From an uncultured Pelagibacteraceae bacterium (GTDB taxonomy: Bacteria > Pseudomonadota > Alphaproteobacteria > Pelagibacterales > Pelagibacteraceae): DNA of 64,000 bases. A program made the translations under genes and the position numbers. The stretch spans positions 1 through 64,000 of the forward strand of contig CACKZH010000002.1 in the NCBI GenBank assembly GCA_902604575.1, read 5' to 3'. Shown in pieces: positions 21,310-28,989 of the stretch. Position 1 is the stretch's first letter. Every line of letters starts with the position of its first letter. The notes beneath the pieces are model-generated. The model worked only from the letters and a program-made list of their open reading frames with translations. It was not told the DNA's origin and did not search any database.

Positions 21310-21425
21310 AGATAAATTACTATTTTATGAAGAGATTATTAGACACAATATCTATAATGTAAAACTTCAACCTAATATTTGTGATGTTTAATTTTTTTTT
21401 TGTTATTTTTATGGTATTTAGTTAG

Positions 21426-22109
21426 TTGAACTTAAATAAAAACCTAAACTTTTTGAATAAAAATATAAAAAAAATTATAAAATTATTTATTCCTGAGATA
21501 ATTTTTATTATTAAAAAAAAAATATTAAATCAATTAAATGCATCAGAAGAGTTGTTCGATGGATATTCTCAACTTTTTAAAAATAATTTACATTCTCAAA
21601 CAATTTATGGTGAATATGGATGTGGACAATCAACATTATATGTTTTGTCAAATTTTGATATCCCAGTTTATTCGGTGGACTCATCAAGACAATGGGTTAA
21701 TAAAATAAAGATAAAAAATGAAAATAATCATAATTTAAGTATCAACTTTGTAAAAATTGGTAATGTTAGTGAAGATAGTTGGGGTCTTCCTGATGACTAT
21801 TCTTTGAGAGATAATTTTCTTAACTATGCTAATGATATTTGGAATCGTGAATTGAAACCAAATTTTGTACTAATTGATGGACGGTTAAGAGTACTTTGTT
21901 TTTTGATTTCTTTAAAAAAATGTAATCCTGGAACAAAAATAATTTTTGATGATTATGTAAGTAGAAAATATTATCACATTGTGGAAGAATTAATAAAACC
22001 TAGTTCTGATGACGGTAGACAATGTTTGTTTGAGGTGGGGGATAAAAAAAATATAGATATGAAAAAACTAGATATTTTAATAAATAAATTTAATTACATT
22101 TTGGATTAA
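21426..22109 (+). CDS. Orphan methyltransferase-like protein
   Basis: I do not recognise a named family with confidence. The 227-residue protein looks like a class I SAM-dependent methyltransferase: a glycine-rich loop GEYGCGQSTLY (about 60-70), then an acidic strand end PVYSVDSS (where SAM-enzyme motif II would sit), NFVLIDGRLR and KIIFDDY. The first 45 residues are lysine- and isoleucine-rich and may form amphipathic helices. The only plausible start is TTG at 21426; no in-frame ATG precedes the glycine loop. It stands alone inside the ssrA-linked insertion, with no functional link to ppdK or thyX. A glycan or small-molecule methyltransferase is possible. Confidence 0.6.
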   Translation: MNLNKNLNFLNKNIKKIIKLFIPEIIFIIKKKILNQLNASEELFDGYSQLFKNNLHSQTIYGEYGCGQSTLYVLSNFDIPVYSVDSSRQWVNKIKIKNENNHNLSINFVKIGNVSEDSWGLPDDYSLRDNFLNYANDIWNRELKPNFVLIDGRLRVLCFLISLKKCNPGTKIIFDDYVSRKYYHIVEELIKPSSDDGRQCLFEVGDKKNIDMKKLDILINKFNYILD

Positions 22110-22268
22110 TTAGAAATTTCAAGTAATTTTTAAATAACTAAATCTTACTCTCACATATTTTCCAATTAAGTTTTCAATTATATTAGATATTTTTCTCACA
22201 TCTTAATTAGAGAAGACTTTTAAATGAGTTATTTAAATTAAAGAGATTACTTAAAATTGGTTTTAAAA

Positions 22269-22290
22269 CTTCGTAGTAATCTTCGTAGAA
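22269..22290 (+). repeat. Right cluster of CTTCGTAG(A/T)A repeats (two copies)
   Basis: CTTCGTAGTA (22269-22278) and CTTCGTAGAA (22281-22290) lie next to each other in the opposite order from the adjacent pair on the left side. Ten-base near-identical copies limited to the two flanks of one gene are unlikely by chance. Confidence 0.8.
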
Positions 22291-22305
22291 CATTTTAGTT
22301 AAGGT

Positions 22306-22322
22306 TTGTTGATATACAACAA
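22306..22322. repeat. Inverted repeat TTGTTG-ATATA-CAACAA
   Basis: A perfect 6-bp dyad with a 5-base spacer, 11 bases before the right direct repeat. It could be a weak hairpin downstream of ssrA on the minus strand or a recombinase core-type site. There is no T-run to make it a clear terminator. Confidence 0.4.
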
Positions 22323-22332
22323 TTCTAAATTG

Positions 22333-22349
22333 AAGTAGGGGCGTTCTGT
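22333..22349 (+). repeat. Right att-like direct repeat (ssrA 3' end)
   Basis: AAGTAGGGGCGTTCTGT, including the 3' terminus of the tmRNA coding piece (minus strand). It matches 21175-21192 apart from one G. The DNA beyond it (toward lower coordinates) has no T-run, unlike the left copy, which suggests that the native ssrA terminator was displaced by the insertion. Confidence 0.8.
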
Positions 22350-22590
22350 TGCCAGGTGCCCCAGACCCCGTTTGCTTAATTAACTAAGTTAATTAGGCAG
22401 CAAGTGCGTAACTTTCGTTAGCAATTATAAATTAGCCCGTTACGGTGGAACAATCCCGAACGAAAGAATAGCCTTTAGTCACCCGTCGAATCTAGTTCAC
22501 CCCCATAAGTTGTAATGGTGGAGGTGGTGGGTACTGCCCCCACGTCCGCAATGGTTATTACGAAATTCGTTTATCGTCGTAGTTGGAAAA
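22338..22590 (-). ncRNA. ssrA: tmRNA, circularly permuted two-piece form
   Basis: Rescues stalled ribosomes and tags the nascent peptides. Read on the minus strand, the acceptor piece comes first: a T-arm GTGGG-GGCAGTA-CCCAC, then CACCTCC, discriminator A and CCA (3' end at 22516). An 11-base spacer (22505-22515) follows, then the coding piece starting GGGGGTG at 22504, which pairs with CACCTCC to rebuild the acceptor stem. The D-loop segment AGATTCGACGGG follows. The tag frame at 22393-22422 reads ANESYALAA-stop. The coding piece ends in a GGGGC...GCCCC helix near 22338. The 5' end of the acceptor piece (about 22590) is approximate. This permuted order is the alphaproteobacterial hallmark. 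Confidence 0.9.
22393..22422 (-). other. tmRNA proteolysis-tag reading frame (ANESYALAA)
   Basis: Ten codons including TAA, starting with the resume codon GCT. The C-terminal LAA matches the ClpXP-recognised end of known tags. With the charged alanine the added tag would be ten residues, which is short for the alphaproteobacteria I know of. Confidence 0.85.
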
Positions 22591-22601
22591 CCAACATTAT
22601 T

Positions 22602-22629
22602 AATATAAAAGTAATTAGGACAGATTCAA
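22602..22629 (-). promoter_or_regulatory. Putative promoter of ssrA
   Basis: On the minus strand TTGAAT (22624-22629) and TATATT (22602-22607) are 16 bases apart, which places a start near 22595, just before the acceptor piece. It lies in the 47-base gap between ssrA and the divergent thyX start. Confidence 0.5.
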
Positions 22630-22637
22630 TAACAATC

Positions 22638-23585
22638 ATGAAATTAACTAAAGAACAACAAGAAGAAATAAAAAATCAACAATCTCAAAGCAATCAAACA
22701 AAAAGAGTTACTGCGCCTGAGCTTGAAAAAATCCTATATGAAGCAATCCCAGCTTTAGATCACGGTTTTGTTAGAGTAGTTGATTACATGGGTGATGATA
22801 CATCCATAGTTCAATCAGCTAGAGTATCATATGGGAAAGGAACCAAGCAAGTTTCGACTGATAAAGGTTTAATTAAATACTTAATGAGGCACTGGCACAG
22901 CACACCATTTGAAATGTGTGAAATTAAATACCATGTTAAGCTTCCAATATTTATTGCAAGACAATGGATTAGACACAGAACTGCAAATGTGAATGAATAT
23001 TCCGCAAGGTATTCAATTCTAGATAAAGAGTTTTATTTACCATCACAAGAAAATTTAGCTGCTCAATCAACAAGTAACAGACAAGGCAGAGGAGATGTCT
23101 TGGAAGGAAAACAGGCAGAAGAAGTCTTAGAACTTTTAAAAAATGATGCAGAGAGAACTTACGATAATTATGAAACTATGCTTAATGAAAGGTTTGATGG
23201 ATCAACTATTGACGAAAATAAAAAAGGTTTAGCAAGAGAACTTGCAAGAATGAATTTAACACTAAATACCTATACTCAATGGTATTGGAAAACTGATTTA
23301 TTAAATTTGATGAATTTTTTAAGATTAAGAGCTGACCATCATGCACAATATGAGATAAGAGTTTATGCTGATATAATGCTGGATACTTTAAAAAAATGGG
23401 TTCCTATAACTTATGATGCTTTTATGGATTATAGAGTTGGTGGCACTGAGGTTTCTGCAAAAGGAAAATTAATTATTAAAAAACTTATTAAAGGTGAAAA
23501 TGTAGATGTTGAAAGTTCTGGATTGTCTAAAAGAGAGTGGAATGAATTAATGACCGCTTTTTATCTCAAAGATAAGTTGATTTAA
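22638..23585 (+). CDS. thyX: Flavin-dependent thymidylate synthase
   Basis: Makes dTMP from dUMP using FAD and methylene-tetrahydrofolate. The 315-residue protein has the ThyX signature [11 protein letters not shown] (112-122, RHR-x7-S), preceded by [17 protein letters not shown] and followed by SARYS. I use the ATG at 22638; the open frame runs further upstream, but that extension would lie inside ssrA. No thyA is seen in the window. It converges on mrp with a 20-base overlap of coding ends. Confidence 0.96.
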   Translation: MKLTKEQQEEIKNQQSQSNQTKRVTAPELEKILYEAIPALDHGFVRVVDYMGDDTSIVQSARVSYGKGTKQVSTDKGLIKYLMRHWHSTPFEMCEIKYHVKLPIFIARQWIRHRTANVNEYSARYSILDKEFYLPSQENLAAQSTSNRQGRGDVLEGKQAEEVLELLKNDAERTYDNYETMLNERFDGSTIDENKKGLARELARMNLTLNTYTQWYWKTDLLNLMNFLRLRADHHAQYEIRVYADIMLDTLKKWVPITYDAFMDYRVGGTEVSAKGKLIIKKLIKGENVDVESSGLSKREWNELMTAFYLKDKLI

Positions 23586-24390
23586 TTTTTTCAGCAAAAT
23601 TTAAATATATCCTAGAAATTTCATGATCAGGGTTAGTTTCTACAATTGGTTTTCCCTCGTCTCCAGTTTTACCCACTTCTGGATTAATTGGAATTTCACC
23701 CAAAAATTCTTTTTGAAATTCTTCTGCTGTTTTTTTAACCCCACCTTCTCCAAAAATTTTATATTTTTTTCCATCGTCTCCAATAAAAAAACTCATGTTA
23801 TCAACTAAACCCAAAATCTTAACTCCAAGTTTATCAAACATTTTAATTCCTCTCTTAACATCTAAAAGAGCTACTTCTTGAGGTGTACTTACTATTATTG
23901 CACCATCCATTTTTATTTCTTGAGAAAATGTAAGTTGAGTATCGCCAGTTCCTGGAGGCATATCAACTATAATAAAATCTAAATCTTTCCAATTTACTTT
24001 CTGAGTAAAAGTTTTAATTGCACTTGTTACCATAGGGCCACGCCATATCATTGGAGTTTGTTGGTCGGCTAAAAAACCAATTGACATACATTGAATGTCA
24101 TATTTTGTAATTGGATCTAATTTTTGACCATCACTTTTTGGTTTTTCATTAATATCAAACATTTTAGGAACTGATGGACCATAAATATCAGCATCTAAAA
24201 GACCAACTTTGCATCCAACTTTTTTCAAAGCTAAAGCAAGATTCGTTGCAAATGTAGATTTTCCGACACCACCTTTTGCACTAGAGATTGCAATTGTAAA
24301 CTTAGTTCCAATAATAGGATGTTTAGTGAATTTTTTAGGCTCTAGCTTGCTTTTCATTGCGGCACTAAGTTCAGGTTTTTTATCAGGCAT
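23566..24390 (-). CDS. mrp: Mrp/ApbC-type P-loop iron-sulfur carrier ATPase
   Basis: Scaffold or carrier ATPase for Fe-S clusters. The deviant Walker A is [11 protein letters not shown], followed by [18 protein letters not shown]-type residues (MIWRGPMV), [13 protein letters not shown] and [16 protein letters not shown]. The N-terminal MIP18/DUF59 domain common in the family is absent, and the region that carries CxxC in ApbC reads [18 protein letters not shown], with no cysteine pair. I choose the ATG at 24390 because the first 17 codons of the longer frame (from 24441) overlap a likely hflK promoter; the longer start abuts the hflK ATG as CATATG. Confidence 0.88.
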   Translation of the reverse strand: MPDKKPELSAAMKSKLEPKKFTKHPIIGTKFTIAISSAKGGVGKSTFATNLALALKKVGCKVGLLDADIYGPSVPKMFDINEKPKSDGQKLDPITKYDIQCMSIGFLADQQTPMIWRGPMVTSAIKTFTQKVNWKDLDFIIVDMPPGTGDTQLTFSQEIKMDGAIIVSTPQEVALLDVKRGIKMFDKLGVKILGLVDNMSFFIGDDGKKYKIFGEGGVKKTAEEFQKEFLGEIPINPEVGKTGDEGKPIVETNPDHEISRIYLNFAEKIKSTYL

Positions 24391-24404
24391 AAAAGTATCA
24401 TTAC

Positions 24405-24434
24405 TTGTTTTTTGTAATAAAGACACTATATACT
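24405..24434 (+). promoter_or_regulatory. Putative promoter of a leaderless hflK transcript
   Basis: TTGTTT (24405-24410) and TATACT (24429-24434) are separated by 18 bases (TATATA at 24427 gives 16). The expected transcription start falls at or next to the hflK ATG (24442), so the mRNA may have no 5' leader. Confidence 0.4.
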
Positions 24435-24441
24435 TTGGCAT

Positions 24442-25542
24442 ATGTCAGACGATTTTAAAGGTCAAAGTCCTTGGGGAGCACCTCCTGGTGGAGGTGGAAG
24501 TGGTAATGGATCAGGTAGAGGTCCTACACCACCAAATGTCGACGAATTAATTAGAGATCTTCAAGATAAAATTAAAAGATTTTTACCTGGTGGAAAAACT
24601 TCAGGAGGAAAATCAATAAGTCTAATTTTATTAGTTTTAGTTTTTGTGTGGTTAGCGAGTGGACTTTATAGAGTATTACCCGATGAACAAGGTGTTGTAT
24701 TAAGATTTGGTAAGTTTGTAAAAACCACGCAGCCTGGTTTGAACTATCATATACCTTTTCCAGTTGAAACTGTTCAAACGCCGAAAGTCACTAAGGTTAA
24801 TAGAATGGATATAGGATTTAGATCTGAGAGAGATAGTGGTTTCTCTACAGGTGGTGGAGTTGCAGATGTCCCTCAAGAAAGTTTAATGTTAACTGGAGAT
24901 GAAAATATTGTAAACATAGACTTTTCGGTATTTTGGGTAATTAAAGATGCTGGTAATTTTTTATTTAAAATTCAAGATCCAGAGGGAACAGTTAAAGCTG
25001 CAGCAGAAACTGCAATGAGAGAAGTAATTGCAAAAAGTGATATTCAGCCAATTTTGACGGAAGGAAGATCAAAAATTGAAGTTGAGACACAAGCAATTAT
25101 TCAAAATATTTTAGATGACTATGAAAGTGGAATTCAAATTACACAGGTACAAACTCAAAAAGCCGACCCACCTGATCAAGTAATTGATGCATTTAGAGAT
25201 GTTCAGGCTGCACGAGCAGACATGGAAAGATCTAAAAATGAAGCTGAAGCTTACGCGAACGATGTTATCCCGAGAGCAAGAGGGGAAGCGCAAAAAATTT
25301 TACAAGCAGCAGAAGCTTACAAGAAAGAAGTTGTTGCAAAAGCTGAAGGTGAAGCTAGTAGATTTTTAGCAATTTATAATGAGTACAAAAATGCTAAAGT
25401 AGTTACTCAAGAGAGAATGTATTTAGAGACTATGGAAAAAGTTTTGGCTGATATTGACAAAGTAATTATTGAAAAAAATGCAGGTTCAGGCGTAGTTCCT
25501 TATCTACCTTTGCCAGAGCTAAAAAAGAAAGCGACAAATTAA
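24442..25542 (+). CDS. hflK: HflK, subunit of the HflKC membrane complex
   Basis: SPFH/prohibitin-family protein that forms a cage with HflC around FtsH and modulates membrane-protein turnover. The 366-residue protein has the typical glycine- and proline-rich cytoplasmic N-terminus (GAPPGGGGSGNGSGRG), one membrane helix (about 54-72), then the SPFH domain starting YRVLPDEQGVVLRFGKF and a long alanine/glutamate-rich coiled coil (about 250-320). It is followed by hflC after one base. Confidence 0.95.
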   Translation: MSDDFKGQSPWGAPPGGGGSGNGSGRGPTPPNVDELIRDLQDKIKRFLPGGKTSGGKSISLILLVLVFVWLASGLYRVLPDEQGVVLRFGKFVKTTQPGLNYHIPFPVETVQTPKVTKVNRMDIGFRSERDSGFSTGGGVADVPQESLMLTGDENIVNIDFSVFWVIKDAGNFLFKIQDPEGTVKAAAETAMREVIAKSDIQPILTEGRSKIEVETQAIIQNILDDYESGIQITQVQTQKADPPDQVIDAFRDVQAARADMERSKNEAEAYANDVIPRARGEAQKILQAAEAYKKEVVAKAEGEASRFLAIYNEYKNAKVVTQERMYLETMEKVLADIDKVIIEKNAGSGVVPYLPLPELKKKATN

Positions 25543-25543
25543 A

Positions 25544-26416
25544 ATGAAAGCTGGAAAGATATTAGCAGGAGTGTTAGTTGCAATCGGAGTTGTAGCTTTT
25601 TTATCAGTAATTATAGTAAAAGAAGTTAACCAAGCCATAATTCTTCAATTTGGTGATCCAAAAAGAATAATAATGAAGCCAGGATTAAACTTTAAAATTC
25701 CTTTTATTCAAAACGTAGTTTATTTAGATAAAAGAATATTAAACTTAGATGCTCCACCAGAAGAGGTTATTGCATCAGATCAGAAACGTTTAATTGTTGA
25801 TGCATTTGCAAGATTCCAGATTGTTGATCCACTTAAGTTTTACATTTCAGTAGGAAATGAAAGAGTTGCAAGATCAAGATTGTCTACAATTATAAATTCA
25901 AGAATTAGAAATGTATTAGGTCAAGAGGAATTACAAACATTACTATCTAAAGATAGATCGAAGCAAATGGCTTTAATTAAAGAAGGTGTTAATAATGAAG
26001 CACAAAATTTTGGAATTAACATTGTAGATGTAAGAATTAAAAGAGCCGATCTTCCTCAAGCAAACAGTGATGCGATTTATAGAAGAATGCAGACTGAAAG
26101 GGAGAGAGAAGCTAAAGAATTTAGAGCGAAAGGTGCGGAAATGGCAGTAACAATTACTTCAACTGCCGATAAAGAAGTTACAGTAATCTTGGCCGATGCA
26201 CAAAAACAATCTGAAATTATGAAAGGTGAAGGTGATGGATCAAGAAACAAAATCTTTGCTGAGGCATTTGGTCAAGATCCAGAATTTTTTGCTTTCTATA
26301 GAGCTATGCAAGCATATGAAAAAGCTCTTATTGGTGGTGAAACCTCTTTAATTTTATCACCTGATAGTGAATTTTTTAAATTTTTTGGAAATATAAAACC
26401 TGAAATCCAACAATAA
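25544..26416 (+). CDS. hflC: HflC, subunit of the HflKC membrane complex
   Basis: Partner of HflK in the FtsH-regulating membrane complex. The 290-residue protein has an N-terminal membrane helix (about 5-25), then the SPFH domain with NQAIILQFGDPKRIIMKPG, the characteristic IVDPLKFYISVGNE and the FGINIVDVRIKRADLP segment, and the coiled-coil ERERE-AKEFRAKGAE region. Order hflK-hflC-DUF2065 is conserved in proteobacteria. Confidence 0.95.
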   Translation: MKAGKILAGVLVAIGVVAFLSVIIVKEVNQAIILQFGDPKRIIMKPGLNFKIPFIQNVVYLDKRILNLDAPPEEVIASDQKRLIVDAFARFQIVDPLKFYISVGNERVARSRLSTIINSRIRNVLGQEELQTLLSKDRSKQMALIKEGVNNEAQNFGINIVDVRIKRADLPQANSDAIYRRMQTEREREAKEFRAKGAEMAVTITSTADKEVTVILADAQKQSEIMKGEGDGSRNKIFAEAFGQDPEFFAFYRAMQAYEKALIGGETSLILSPDSEFFKFFGNIKPEIQQ

Positions 26417-26423
26417 TTCTTAA

Positions 26424-26609
26424 ATGCGTGAGCTAGTTATAGCTTTTGGTCTTTTCTTGTTTATTGAAGGAATTTTATACGCCTTATTTCCAGCAAAAAT
26501 GAAAAGTATGTTAAAAAAATTAGAACTTGTTAAGCATAGTCAGCTTAGATCGGGTGGACTTATTTTTGCAGTAATAGGTTTTATAATTATTTATTACATT
26601 AAGAGCTAA
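26424..26609 (+). CDS. DUF2065 small membrane protein (YjeT-like)
   Basis: The 61-residue protein has two predicted membrane helices (about 3-20 and 43-60) separated by a basic loop with MKSMLKKLE. The pattern and position directly after hflC match the DUF2065 family (E. coli YjeT). Its function is unknown; an accessory role at the HflKC complex is only suggested by neighbourhood. It has its own ATG seven bases after the hflC stop and is followed by degP one base after its own stop. Confidence 0.82.
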   Translation: MRELVIAFGLFLFIEGILYALFPAKMKSMLKKLELVKHSQLRSGGLIFAVIGFIIIYYIKS

Positions 26610-26610
26610 T

Positions 26611-28026
26611 ATGGCAAAAATTAAAATTATATTTTTAACAATAGTTTTATCATTCACTTTTTCTTTAAATGTAAATTCTAAACCAGTTCCTGCTTCTTTT
26701 GCAGATCTTGCAGAAACATTAATGCCATCTGTCGTTAATATTTCTACTACAACAACTGTTGTGACAAACACAAATCCTTTTCCTTTTCAGTTTCCGCCAG
26801 GATCTCCTTTTGAGGATATGTTTAAAGAATTTGGAACACCCCAGGAAAGACAATCAGCTGCACTAGGTTCTGGATTTATAATTGATGAGAAAGGAATTGT
26901 TATAACTAATAACCATGTTATTCAAGATGCTGACGATATCATTGTTAGAGTTAATGGTGATCAAGAATTTAAAGCAAAGGTTCTAGGTGCTGACCCTTTA
27001 ATGGATATTGCTGTTTTGCAATTAGAAACAGATGAAAAGTTTGTCCCAGTAGCATTTGGAGATTCAGATAAAGCTAGAATTGGCGATTGGGTTTTAGCAA
27101 TTGGAAATCCTTTTGGTTTAGGTGGAACTGTTACTGCAGGAATTATTTCAGCAAGAAATCGGTCAATAGGTTTATCAAGATATGAAGATTTTATACAAAC
27201 TGATGCATCTATAAATTCTGGAAATTCTGGTGGGCCTTTGTTTGACATGGAAGGAAATGTAATTGGAATTAATACAGCAATACTTGGACGTAATGGCTCG
27301 ATTGGAATTGGATTTTCTATACCATCAAACAGTGCTCAAATTGTAATTAAACAATTAATCGAATTTGGTGAAACAAAAAGGGGATGGTTAGGAGTTAGAA
27401 TTCAAGATGTAACAAAAGAAATTGCTGAAGTTGAAAAATTAGATAAAGCAAGAGGAGCACTTGTTGCAAGTGTTGCTGAAAATAGCCCCTCAGAAAAAGC
27501 AGGAATTCGAGCTGGCGATATTATTTTAGAGTTTAATGGAGAAAAAATAAATTTAATGAAAGAACTTCCAGCGATTGTTGCAAGAACAGAAGTTGGAAAA
27601 AAAGTTGAAGTTAAAATTTGGAGGGATAAAAAAGAGATTATTAAAAATGTTATTTTAGGAAGATTAGAAACTTCAGATGATTTTAAAATAAGTAAAAATC
27701 AAGAAACTCAAAAACAAAATAATGAAGAAATAATTGAAAGTTTAAGAATTGCAGTAAGACCATTAACTAAAGAAGATATTAAAAATAGAAACTTACCAAA
27801 TCAGACAACAGGACTTGTGATAACAAAAATTGCAAACAATAGCCCTGTGGCTAATTCAATAGAACTTAATAGTATTATTGTTGAAGCTCAGAAGAAAAAA
27901 ATTAGATCAGCAGATGATTTAAGAAATATTACAAAGGAAGTTTTGAATTCAAATCAAAAGACAGTTTTACTTGCAATCTATAATAATCAAAATCAACGAA
28001 GATACATTGGTATAAAGCTAGATTGA
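26611..28026 (+). CDS. degP: DegP/Do-type periplasmic serine protease
   Basis: HtrA-family protease/chaperone that degrades misfolded envelope proteins. The 471-residue protein has a signal peptide (about 1-23), a trypsin-like domain with His102 (TNNHVI), Asp132 (DPLMDIAVL) and Ser206 (GNSGGPL), then two PDZ domains (about 260-350 and 375-465). It lies behind hflKC, a common grouping of envelope quality-control genes. Its TGA is three bases before the miaA ATG. Confidence 0.95.
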   Translation: MAKIKIIFLTIVLSFTFSLNVNSKPVPASFADLAETLMPSVVNISTTTTVVTNTNPFPFQFPPGSPFEDMFKEFGTPQERQSAALGSGFIIDEKGIVITNNHVIQDADDIIVRVNGDQEFKAKVLGADPLMDIAVLQLETDEKFVPVAFGDSDKARIGDWVLAIGNPFGLGGTVTAGIISARNRSIGLSRYEDFIQTDASINSGNSGGPLFDMEGNVIGINTAILGRNGSIGIGFSIPSNSAQIVIKQLIEFGETKRGWLGVRIQDVTKEIAEVEKLDKARGALVASVAENSPSEKAGIRAGDIILEFNGEKINLMKELPAIVARTEVGKKVEVKIWRDKKEIIKNVILGRLETSDDFKISKNQETQKQNNEEIIESLRIAVRPLTKEDIKNRNLPNQTTGLVITKIANNSPVANSIELNSIIVEAQKKKIRSADDLRNITKEVLNSNQKTVLLAIYNNQNQRRYIGIKLD

Positions 28027-28028
28027 TC

Positions 28029-28937
28029 ATGGATTTAAAATCCAAGATTATATTAATCTCAGGTCCTACAGCTTCAGGAAAATCAAGTTTTGCAATTAAG
28101 TTTGCAAAAAAAGTTAATGGAGAAATTATTAATGCAGACAGTATGCAAGTATACAAACAGCTTAAAATTTTATCGGCTAGACCAGATCCAAAAAAATGCC
28201 AGAAAATAAAACATCATTTGTATGGTTTTCATAATGTTACAAAAAACTTTTCAACAGGTGATTGGCTTAAGCTAGTAATTAAAAAAATTGGTGAAGTTCA
28301 AAAAAGAAAAAAAACTCCAATTCTTGTTGGGGGTACAGGCTTATACTTTAAAGCTTTAACTGATGGTTTGGTTAAAATACCAAATATTTCATTAAAATTA
28401 AGAATTCAAATTAGAGATTTACAAAAAAAACTTGGACAAAAGAAGTTTTATGAAAAATTATTAAAATTAGATCCATCCTTAATGGGAAAAATAAACCCTA
28501 CAGACACTCAAAGATCTATCAGAGCTTATGAAGTAAAAAAGTTTACAAAAAAATCTCTACATGAATGGTTTAAAAATACAAAATCAAACTTCATGGAAGA
28601 TGATTTTTTTAAAGTTTATATTGATTACCCAAGACAAGAATTAATTGAGCGGATTAATATAAGAACAAATGAGATGATAGAAAATGGAGCAATAACAGAA
28701 GTAAAAGATTTTATAAAGCTAAGGGTTAGAAAAGATAAAAGCGCTAACAAAGCTATTGGAGTTAATGAAATTAGAGAATATTTAAAAAAACAAAAAGATT
28801 TGAAGGATACTGAGGAAAAAATAGCCATAAAAACTAGACAATACGCCAAAAGACAAAGTACTTGGGCTAGAGGCAATATGATGAACTGGATAAAACTAAA
28901 GCCACAAGACATAAATAATTTTTTGAAAAAAATTTAA
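28029..28937 (+). CDS. miaA: tRNA dimethylallyltransferase
   Basis: Transfers dimethylallyl from DMAPP to A37 of tRNAs that read UNN codons. The 302-residue protein has the P-loop GPTASGKSS (12-20), NADSMQVYKQL, VGGTGLYFKAL, NPTDTQRSIRAYEV and the C-terminal KTRQYAKRQSTWAR. I use the ATG at 28029; a TTG two codons earlier overlaps the degP stop. It ends the hflKC-degP-miaA unit. In E. coli miaA and hflKC also share an operon, though in another order. Confidence 0.95.
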   Translation: MDLKSKIILISGPTASGKSSFAIKFAKKVNGEIINADSMQVYKQLKILSARPDPKKCQKIKHHLYGFHNVTKNFSTGDWLKLVIKKIGEVQKRKKTPILVGGTGLYFKALTDGLVKIPNISLKLRIQIRDLQKKLGQKKFYEKLLKLDPSLMGKINPTDTQRSIRAYEVKKFTKKSLHEWFKNTKSNFMEDDFFKVYIDYPRQELIERINIRTNEMIENGAITEVKDFIKLRVRKDKSANKAIGVNEIREYLKKQKDLKDTEEKIAIKTRQYAKRQSTWARGNMMNWIKLKPQDINNFLKKI

Positions 28938-28989
28938 AATTTTCATTCTTAAACTTGACCAATGAGCACAACTTCAGCTAGATTGCATA

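Larger units (their letters stand above)
21181..22337. mobile_element. Putative ssrA-linked insertion of about 1.16 kb, one gene
   Basis: The segment lies between ppdK and ssrA. It is bounded by direct repeats of the ssrA 3' terminus (21175-21192 and 22333-22349), contains one orphan gene (21426-22109) and about 470 bases of non-coding DNA in a genome that otherwise has almost none. tmRNA genes are classic integration sites for tyrosine-recombinase elements (established). No integrase is encoded here, so this would be a decayed or non-autonomous element (inference). Five copies of CTTCGTAG(A/T)A lie on both flanks of the gene. Confidence 0.6.

Noticed and set aside
22515..22637. N-terminal extension of thyX
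   Set aside because: The open frame lies over the tmRNA acceptor piece and its promoter, and ThyX proteins begin near the ATG at 22638.
28938..28989. Leader peptide or attenuator before ilvB
   Set aside because: The 52-base gap contains an ATG in another frame but no run of Leu, Val or Ile codons and no terminator/antiterminator pair.
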